A stretch of DNA of 6,205 bases, taken from Planctomycetaceae bacterium. GTDB taxonomy: Bacteria > Planctomycetota > Planctomycetia > Pirellulales > UBA1268. Numbering within the stretch: the first letter of the stretch is position 1; each line of letters begins with the position of its first letter. This document shows, one piece after another, positions 1-5,237 of this stretch. Where the stretch lies: positions 1-6,205 of the forward strand of contig PKCL01000237.1 of the NCBI GenBank assembly GCA_002862165.1, written 5' to 3'. The translations under genes and the position numbers were made by a program. The notes beneath the pieces were generated by a model, which did not search any database, was not told the origin of the DNA, and was given only the letters and a program-made list of their open reading frames with translations.

Positions 1-1154
1 GGAGTAAGACTTGTTCCATCAAGATGGTACGCATCTGGTTTCTTTGCTTTAGCGAGTTCAAAATACGTTGGGGCAAGGTCGATGTTCTGCACAAGTTCGT
101 CACACACTTGACCCGCTGGGATTCCGTTCGGCCAACGCATGATCATGGGCACCTGACAGCCACCATGTGAAAAGACGGATGCCTTGCCGTCACGACCGTG
201 ATCTGGTGCAAAAATCACTAGTGTGTTGTCATCAATTCCGAGTTCCTCGAGCTTGCGGAGAATAGCCCCAAGGGAATCATCGATCCATGCCTCACCAGCC
301 ACATGGCTATCAGGATCAAAACCTTTTTTCGTAATGGTTTTGAGAAGTTCTGCTCGTGGTGTCATAGCCTCAGGCAGCATTTTGACTTCTCCTTCTCCAG
401 TTACGAGTGGATGGTCCATCGATTTTCGCCAGGACTTATCGGGCCCGTGGAGGAGTGTGCTGCAAAGATGAAGGTAAAAGGGGCCGTCCTTGTTGTCTTG
501 AATGAAATCAAGAGCCGCCACCGTCGTCCACTCTGGGTTGTGGGATGAATAGGGGCTATGAATATTTTCTGGGTAGACATTCATCGCCCAGGAAAAGCCC
601 AGCGTTTGGAGGTAACGACGCATCCAGCGTTCGTTGTGTTTGAACTGAGCCGAGGTCTCAGGGCCAGGACTCGCGTCTTTAGGGATATCGATCCATCCGT
701 TTTTGCCTTTGTAGAACTCCGGGAAATCCAACTCGGAAGTGAGATGATATTTCCCGACAAATCCGGTGGTATATCCGGCTTTACGGAGAATATTCCCAAC
801 GTTCATATTGTCGCGTTCGAGTGCAACATTGAAATTGGGGAGGCCCTGATTTTCTTTCCCACCAACTTCGTCAATGTACCTTTTGCTGTACGAGTTTCCA
901 GCAAACCGACCGGTGAGGAAGGAGTAGCGGGAAGGTGTGCACACCGAGCTACTCACATACGCCCGGGTGAACTTCATTCCTTCCTCTGCCATGCGGTCGA
1001 GATTCGGCGTATACGTGTCGCCTCCAAAAGCGGCAATGCTTGACGGGTTCTGATCATCGATCAGAAACATGATGATGTTCGGACGCTCTCCACGAGCCGC
1101 AGGAACGAACATCGCTGACAAACAGAGCATTGACAATGAGAAGAAACGATTCAT
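1..1154 (-). CDS. Secreted type I (formylglycine) sulfatase, 3' end cut by the window edge
   Basis: This is a sulfate-ester hydrolase of the arylsulfatase family, probably acting on a sulfated carbohydrate outside the cytoplasm. The frame is open from ATG at 1154-1152 to the left edge, giving 384 complete codons. The first ~22 residues (MNRFFSLSMLC...) form a signal peptide. The sulfatase signature is at residues 70-82: Cys72-Thr-Pro-Ser-Arg76 followed by Leu-Thr-Gly. Cys72 is therefore the residue expected to be matured to formylglycine. Metal ligands are Asp33-Asp34 (LIDDQ) and Asp318-His319 (APDHG). Lys135 and His137 (GKYHL) and His236 (LHGP) match the usual active-site lysine and histidines. 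The usual Tyr-Glu-Gly-Gly after the second metal site is replaced by Ser-His-Gly-Gly (329-332). The start is supported by an AAAGG ribosome binding site nine bases upstream. Family sulfatases are commonly 450-550 residues, so perhaps 70-150 residues are missing. It differs enough from the other sulfatase here to belong to another subfamily. The substrate cannot be assigned by eye. Confidence 0.93.
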   Translation of the reverse strand, partial: MNRFFSLSMLCLSAMFVPAARGERPNIIMFLIDDQNPSSIAAFGGDTYTPNLDRMAEEGMKFTRAYVSSSVCTPSRYSFLTGRFAGNSYSKRYIDEVGGKENQGLPNFNVALERDNMNVGNILRKAGYTTGFVGKYHLTSELDFPEFYKGKNGWIDIPKDASPGPETSAQFKHNERWMRRYLQTLGFSWAMNVYPENIHSPYSSHNPEWTTVAALDFIQDNKDGPFYLHLCSTLLHGPDKSWRKSMDHPLVTGEGEVKMLPEAMTPRAELLKTITKKGFDPDSHVAGEAWIDDSLGAILRKLEELGIDDNTLVIFAPDHGRDGKASVFSHGGCQVPMIMRWPNGIPAGQVCDELVQNIDLAPTYFELAKAKKPDAYHLDGTSLT

Positions 1155-1253
1155 GAAGAAGTGCCTTTGCTTTGTGAAGAGCTGGAGAGTTTTGGATTTG
1201 GTATTCAGTGATTCAATGGCGAGAGGATGCAATTGATGCATGGTTTGAATCAC
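1155..1253 (-). other. Intergenic gap between the esterase and the left-hand sulfatase
   Basis: This 99-base gap holds a nested inverted repeat at its esterase end and the sulfatase ribosome binding site at the other. I see no convincing -35/-10 pair and no uridine-rich tract, so read-through from the upstream genes is the simplest assumption. Confidence 0.5.
1164..1168 (-). promoter_or_regulatory. Ribosome binding site of the left-hand sulfatase
   Basis: AAAGG on the minus strand, nine bases before the ATG at 1154. It supports that start, which also gives a proper signal peptide. Confidence 0.55.
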
Positions 1254-1254
1254 T
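1207..1254 (-). repeat. Nested inverted repeat directly after the esterase stop codon
   Basis: The arms AGTGATTCAA (1207-1216) and TTGAATCACT (1245-1254) are perfect reverse complements, giving a 10-bp stem around a 28-base loop. Inside the loop a second stem pairs ATGCA (1227-1231) with TGCAT (1237-1241) around five bases. The outer arm starts at the last base of the esterase TGA stop. No U-run follows in the transcribed direction, so it does not look like an intrinsic terminator. An intercistronic mRNA hairpin that affects processing or stability is possible. A binding site for a dimeric regulator is another option. Confidence 0.6.
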
Positions 1255-2921
1255 CACTGGTCTTTTAATGTTTTTGAAAAGAAGTCCAGCACCAATTGCT
1301 TCGCTTCAGAGGTTTGGAATTCCTTGCCTCCATGCCCTGCACCGGTGACCACCTGAAGTTTCGATTGTGCCCCAGCAGTCAGGAGCTTTTCATGCAATCG
1401 CTGGCTTTGTGACAACGGAACGCCAGGGTCTTTTTCACCATGCATAATTAGAAATGGTGGGTCGTCCTTCGAAACCTGATACAGGGCACTCGCTTGTTTG
1501 GCTAATTCGGGTACGTCCCGGACGGTGCTGCCAAGTAACTTTGCCCCATTGGATTCTGCGATGTCTGCTTCGGTCCGAGTTTCTGAAATTGTATTTGGAG
1601 GCATGGTCAGCAGGTCTGTCGGGCCAAACCAATCACAGACAGCCTGGACTTGGCTCGAGGTTTTTTCACTGCCTTGCGCGTCGAGCGTTCCTAAAAGAGC
1701 TACTAAGTGCCCGCCGGCTGAACTTCCCCAGGCCCCAATTCGATCGGGATTGAGATTGAGTGTGCCTGCATTTTCTCGAAGCCAGCGGACTGCTGCGCGG
1801 CAATCATCAATTTGAGCGGGCCACTGGGCTTGATGCGTCAACCTGTAATCAATGCTGGCGACAGCAAAACCGTGAGTAGCCAACCACGCTGCTGGGCAAC
1901 GGTCTTTGGAGCCATTCTTCCAGCCACCTCCGTGCACCCAAACGACAACTGGAAGCTTGCCTGTGGCTTCCTTGGGTCGATAAAGATCAAGCTGGAGTTT
2001 CTGTTCATCAACGGTTGCGAATGTGATATCGCGTAGAACGTCAACGCCTTCAGGAGCCGGTATGAGCTTTCTAGGTAACGTGTCTTTTGCGCCGGCCTTG
2101 GCATGCTCAATGGTGAAATCAATGAGTTTTTGACTGGTGAAGAATCCTTCGAAAAAGTTGTGGCCCTGCCCTTCGACCACCTCCAGCTTCACTAGCCGTT
2201 CTGCACCAGGGGTGTTCTTATAGATTTTCACCACCCGTGCAGAATTTTGTTTTATGGGAACAACTTTGTCGACGTCACCATGAATAATGAAAACCGGAAT
2301 CTTTGCTTTGGCAAGTGTTCCAACTTTCTCAATTGGGTTGTGTTGTTTGAGCGTTGCGGCTAAATCTGCTTCAGTCATCTTGTACGCAGGAGCCGCTCTC
2401 TTCATTCCCGGATACGTCGTCAAATCAAAAACTGGATAAATTCCAGCGATTCCAGCAACTTTGTCGGTGTTGCGAATTGCCCAACTGCTTGACCAAAGCC
2501 CACCGCGGCTTCGGCAAAGCAGGCATGGTTTGGCCCCAAAGTTCCGTTTGGTGGTCAGTTCCTTGTAAAGAGACGAAAAGTGCTTGCGTCCCTCCGGCGA
2601 CCCATAGCATTCGCCAACATCAATACCAGCAACTGCAACACCTGCGTCAAGAAATTGCTGGTGCATCCACTTTTCGTGTGCGTCAGGGAGGCGGGGTAGC
2701 GTTGGTGAGTACATAACCCATGGCTGAGGAGTCGATCGTTTTTCTTGGTTCGGCCAAAGAATAAACGTAGGGCGGTCGTTGACCAGAAAGGTCTCACCCT
2801 CAAGAATCAATTCCTTAATCGGATTGGCAGGCTTGTCTTGCGATTTGGCTTGTGATGAACCAAGCAATATCATGAACACGTAAGCCAGAAACAGCATCAG
2901 ACAGATATTTCGAGAAAACAA
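1254..2921 (-). CDS. Secreted tandem alpha/beta-hydrolase: S9/dienelactone-hydrolase-like domain fused to a carbohydrate-esterase-like (BD-FAE type) domain
   Basis: This 555-residue exported protein carries two separate alpha/beta-hydrolase domains, both with a complete apparent triad. Residues 1-25 are a signal peptide (Arg4, a hydrophobic core, likely cleavage after Ser-Gln-Ala). Domain 1 (about 35-275) has nucleophile Ser138 in a Cys-Arg-Ser-Arg-Gly-Gly elbow, Asp218 in HGDVDKVVP and His254 in GQGHNFF. It resembles prolyl-oligopeptidase/dienelactone-hydrolase relatives. Domain 2 (about 290-552) has an oxyanion motif His-Gly-Gly-Gly (330-333), Ser401 in Gly-Ser-Ser-Ala-Gly-Gly, Asp498 in HGEKDPGVP and His530 in GAGHGG. 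This is the pattern of carbohydrate acetyl/feruloyl esterases. The start is TTG at 2921, supported by a GAAGG site eight bases upstream and by the signal peptide. The first in-frame ATG (codon 9) would lose both. Only one base separates it from the upstream sulfatase stop, so the two are probably translationally coupled. Removal of acyl groups from a sulfated glycan is inferred. Peptidase activity of domain 1 is an alternative. Confidence 0.88.
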   Translation of the reverse strand: MFSRNICLMLFLAYVFMILLGSSQAKSQDKPANPIKELILEGETFLVNDRPTFILWPNQEKRSTPQPWVMYSPTLPRLPDAHEKWMHQQFLDAGVAVAGIDVGECYGSPEGRKHFSSLYKELTTKRNFGAKPCLLCRSRGGLWSSSWAIRNTDKVAGIAGIYPVFDLTTYPGMKRAAPAYKMTEADLAATLKQHNPIEKVGTLAKAKIPVFIIHGDVDKVVPIKQNSARVVKIYKNTPGAERLVKLEVVEGQGHNFFEGFFTSQKLIDFTIEHAKAGAKDTLPRKLIPAPEGVDVLRDITFATVDEQKLQLDLYRPKEATGKLPVVVWVHGGGWKNGSKDRCPAAWLATHGFAVASIDYRLTHQAQWPAQIDDCRAAVRWLRENAGTLNLNPDRIGAWGSSAGGHLVALLGTLDAQGSEKTSSQVQAVCDWFGPTDLLTMPPNTISETRTEADIAESNGAKLLGSTVRDVPELAKQASALYQVSKDDPPFLIMHGEKDPGVPLSQSQRLHEKLLTAGAQSKLQVVTGAGHGGKEFQTSEAKQLVLDFFSKTLKDQ

Positions 2922-2922
2922 T

Positions 2923-4326
2923 TCAATTACCTTCAGTCATTTTTTTACTTTTGCGTTTTTCGCGTGCGGCTTTCTTTTCTTCTTTTGACATTTTCTTAGC
3001 TGGTGCACCGCCATCAGGATTCCAGCGTTTTGCCTGCTTGCTTATCGGGTCTGCCATTTCGTCGAGCCAGGTGTTGTATCTGTTCGTGAGTTCGGAAACT
3101 ACCTTTGGGTATGTCGCAGCAAGGTTGGTGGTTTCGCTGATATCTTTTTTAAGATCAAAGAGCTCAATACGATTCTTCTCTGCGACCAGTTTCCAATCTC
3201 CGGAACGAATCGCCCACTTTCCTTTGGTACCCGCAGAACTCCAGTACAGTTCGTCGTGGAGTTTGTTGGTTTCTCCTTTGAGTGCGGGCAGAATACTTTT
3301 TCCATCCAGAGGGTTGTCCTTTGGTATGGGCAGTCCAGCAGCATCGAGAGCCGTAGCAAACAAGTCGATCGACCACATTGGTACATTACACTTTTTCACA
3401 CCTTCTAATTCATCTGGCCACGACACAATAAATGGAACATGAATTCCACCCTCGTAGTCCATCTGCTTAAAGCCACGAAGTGGTGCATTATTGGCGTGCA
3501 TGGTACTAGAGCCGCCATTGTCGGTAAGAAAGATGAGCAGAGTGTTGTCAAATAAGGCGTGCTTCTTCAGCGAGTTCACGATCTCCCCTACTCCTATGTC
3601 GAGGTGCTTGATCATCGCCATAAGGGTGTCGCGTGTTTCGTCACCGGTGACCTGATTGATATCTTCTTCAGGGGCCTCTGGTGGCGCGTGCACTGCATTG
3701 TAAGCAACATAAAGAAAGAACGGGTCGTCTTTGTGTCGGTCAATAAAGTCGACCGCCTCTTCGGTGATGCGAGTCGTAAGGTAGCCTTCTTCTTTGATAG
3801 GTGTGAGGCCACGATATATAGGATGGCTCATGTCTGAGTGGTCAAAGTAGGGATGTGCCCCGCGTCCCATAAAACCATAGAACTCATCAAAGCCGCGATT
3901 CATCGCGTGGTACTCTTCAGTGAGTCCAAGATGCCATTTACCGAGTGCGCCCGAGACGTAACCGGCTGGCTTAAGCCGTTGGGGGATGAATACTTCATCA
4001 AGTGGAACTCCTGATCCGCCCTCCCCTGCTGTATAGATTCCAAATCGTTGCTGATACCGACCCGTCATGAGTCCAGCCCGAGTCGGCGAACACACATGCC
4101 CACTCGTGTAACCCTGAGTGCAGATAATGGATGAATCTGCAAGGGCATCGATATTTGGCGTGCTGACTTCTGGCGGAGAGTGTGGGTTATAGCTGACATC
4201 AGCATAGCCCTGATCATCCGTAAGAATAATGACGATGTTCGGTTTGTCTTCTGCCAAGATGATCGAGGGTGCACCGATCAAACTGAAGATCAATGCTTGG
4301 AATATATGTTTGGTCTTCAAGGTCAC
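2923..4326 (-). CDS. Secreted type I (formylglycine) sulfatase with a basic C-terminal tail
   Basis: This is a complete 467-residue sulfatase that should hydrolyse sulfate esters, probably on a carbohydrate, after export. Residues 1-25 are a signal peptide with likely cleavage at Leu-Ala-Glu. The signature is Cys79-Ser-Pro-Thr-Arg83 followed by Met-Thr-Gly-Arg. Cys79 is expected to become formylglycine. Metal ligands are Asp37-Asp38 (LTDDQG) and Asp269-Asn270 (LTDNGG). Lys130 and His132 (GKWHLG), His213 (VHAPP) and Lys287 before YEGG complete a textbook active site. The C-terminal subdomain contains the usual WAIRSGDWKLV strand and ELFDLKKD (about 371-395). The last ~25 residues, after about 442, are a charged Lys/Arg/Glu tail (KKMSKEEKKAAREKRKSKK) beyond the catalytic fold. 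The start is GTG at 4326, with GGGAG seven bases upstream. The first internal Met (87) lies past the signature cysteine and cannot be the start. An anabolic sulfatase-maturing enzyme is needed but is not encoded here. Substrate unknown. Confidence 0.96.
   Translation of the reverse strand: MTLKTKHIFQALIFSLIGAPSIILAEDKPNIVIILTDDQGYADVSYNPHSPPEVSTPNIDALADSSIICTQGYTSGHVCSPTRAGLMTGRYQQRFGIYTAGEGGSGVPLDEVFIPQRLKPAGYVSGALGKWHLGLTEEYHAMNRGFDEFYGFMGRGAHPYFDHSDMSHPIYRGLTPIKEEGYLTTRITEEAVDFIDRHKDDPFFLYVAYNAVHAPPEAPEEDINQVTGDETRDTLMAMIKHLDIGVGEIVNSLKKHALFDNTLLIFLTDNGGSSTMHANNAPLRGFKQMDYEGGIHVPFIVSWPDELEGVKKCNVPMWSIDLFATALDAAGLPIPKDNPLDGKSILPALKGETNKLHDELYWSSAGTKGKWAIRSGDWKLVAEKNRIELFDLKKDISETTNLAATYPKVVSELTNRYNTWLDEMADPISKQAKRWNPDGGAPAKKMSKEEKKAAREKRKSKKMTEGN
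2930..2934 (-). promoter_or_regulatory. Ribosome binding site that decides the TTG start of the esterase
   Basis: GAAGG lies eight bases before TTG at 2921 and inside the last codons of the upstream sulfatase. No comparable site precedes the ATG eight codons further in. This favours TTG initiation and coupling to translation of the sulfatase. Confidence 0.6.
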
Positions 4327-4333
4327 AAATCGG

Positions 4334-4338
4334 CTCCC
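4334..4338 (-). promoter_or_regulatory. Ribosome binding site of the GTG-started sulfatase
   Basis: GGGAG, seven bases before GTG at 4326. It decides the start, because no ATG occurs in frame before the catalytic signature. Confidence 0.65.
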
Positions 4339-4377
4339 GTTTCAAGAAGGGTTGTTTGAAGTTGAGATACAGACTTG

Positions 4378-4401
4378 GCCGAATCGCAGGGTAGCGATGG
4401 C
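4378..4401 (-). repeat. Bulged stem-loop in the intergenic gap
   Basis: On the transcribed strand GCCATCGC pairs with GCGAT-(TC)-GGC: five contiguous pairs, a two-base bulge, then three GC pairs, around a six-base loop TACCCT. No U-tract follows, so a rho-independent terminator is unlikely. A stem of this size can occur by chance. Confidence 0.35.
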
Positions 4402-4448
4402 GTCACTTGCTGATATTCAATCGTGGGGCGGTGTGGTTTTTGGTGGTC

Positions 4449-5237
4449 TTATTTTCGTTTTCTTCTGCTTTTCTTTTTTTCATGCGTGACACTGTGAATA
4501 TATGCCTCTGTTTCACGCTGTGTGAGTCCGCCAGACGTATCCTCGTCCGCCCGCTTGAAAATGTTTTCAATGTGATTGCCGCTTGTGCAGATGATGGCAA
4601 ACTCTTTGATAGAAAGCGTGCCGTCTTTGTTTTCGTCTGCTTGAAAAAACCATTCGTCTGGTGTTTTTCGCGAGAGCTTCCACCATGACACACCGCTGAG
4701 TGCTTTGTTGAATTCAGTTGCGTTAAGCACGCCATCGCCATTTTGGTCCGTCTTGCGAAACGAGTCAGGGCCATGCTTTGGCGAGTAATAAATGTGCTCG
4801 CTGAACTCAGCGTAGCTGATCGATTTACTACCGTCTTTGTCCACCTCGTTGAACAATTCTTGCTCGGTCATCGTGAGACGCTTTTCTCCAAGCGTTGACG
4901 GCTTGCCTACCGGTGGAGTGAACGTAATGGTCTTAATTTGACCATTCATTCCGCAGGAGGTTTTTACGCCGAACCCTACCTTCGGTTCGTGTTTGCTTTT
5001 TCTTGAAAATCCTACGAAGTAGACCTTTGACTGTGAGTCCAGGTGAAGCTTGCGAAGGCTTTCACCAGTCTGCTGAACATCAAACGTTCTTCCTGAGGAG
5101 TCGACATTCGTAAGTGTGCCAACAACAATCGAGCTGTCTGCGCCTTTGCTATTCGGCTTTGCATGAACATACGTCGAGCCGACAAGAAAAATGCTGACCA
5201 AAAGGGCAGCTAAAGAACGAGATGATTTTAGGGTCAT
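4449..5237 (-). CDS. Secreted protein with four EF-hands and a Lys/Arg-rich C-terminal tail
   Basis: This is a 262-residue exported protein of unknown role that should bind calcium. Residues 1-26 are a signal peptide (cleavage after Val-His-Ala). Residues about 35-108 form a small beta-rich region (VVGTLTNVD..., TFDVQ, KVYFVG, IKTITFTP) that resembles, by eye only, OB-like or DUF5666-type domains. Four EF-hand loops follow: 133-144 (DKDGSKSISYAE), 164-175 (DQNGDGVLNATE), 201-212 (DENKDGTLSIKE) and 231-242 (DEDTSGGLTQRE). All have Asp at loop position 1 and Glu at position 12, so each looks competent. The protein ends in a basic tail (EKKKSRRKRK, 253-262). The start is ATG at 5237, overlapping the DUF1501 stop as ATGA, with GGAG eight bases upstream, so it is probably translationally coupled. 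Calcium sensing, scaffolding or anchoring of the exported enzymes are possible roles. None is shown by the sequence. Confidence 0.9.
   Translation of the reverse strand: MTLKSSRSLAALLVSIFLVGSTYVHAKPNSKGADSSIVVGTLTNVDSSGRTFDVQQTGESLRKLHLDSQSKVYFVGFSRKSKHEPKVGFGVKTSCGMNGQIKTITFTPPVGKPSTLGEKRLTMTEQELFNEVDKDGSKSISYAEFSEHIYYSPKHGPDSFRKTDQNGDGVLNATEFNKALSGVSWWKLSRKTPDEWFFQADENKDGTLSIKEFAIICTSGNHIENIFKRADEDTSGGLTQRETEAYIHSVTHEKKKSRRKRK

Larger units (their letters stand above)
4327..4448 (-). other. Intergenic gap between the EF-hand gene and the sulfatase
   Basis: The 122 bases contain a bulged hairpin and the sulfatase ribosome binding site. No small coding frame with its own ribosome binding site is evident, and there is no clear sigma-70 promoter pair. 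It is the longest gap in the window and so the best place for an internal promoter. Confidence 0.4.

Noticed and set aside
558..1043. A 161-codon open frame on the plus strand
   Set aside because: It lies entirely opposite the left-hand sulfatase, whose signal peptide, signature cysteine and metal motifs make the minus strand the coding one. The plus-strand product shows no recognisable motif.
1093..1154. Lipoprotein signal (lipobox) in the left-hand sulfatase at Cys11
   Set aside because: Met-Leu precedes the cysteine instead of Ala/Gly/Ser, and only ten residues lie before it. An ordinary signal peptide fits better.
1207..1254. Rho-independent terminator
   Set aside because: The stem is real but AT-rich, with a long loop, and no run of T follows on the transcribed strand.
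2951..3442. A 163-codon open frame on the plus strand
   Set aside because: It is antisense to the C-terminal part of the 467-residue sulfatase and its product shows no domain pattern or supported start.
4403..4774. A 123-codon minus-strand frame overlapping the end of the EF-hand gene
   Set aside because: It is a shifted frame across the EF-hand region, whose four regular calcium loops show the real frame. There is no separate ribosome binding site.
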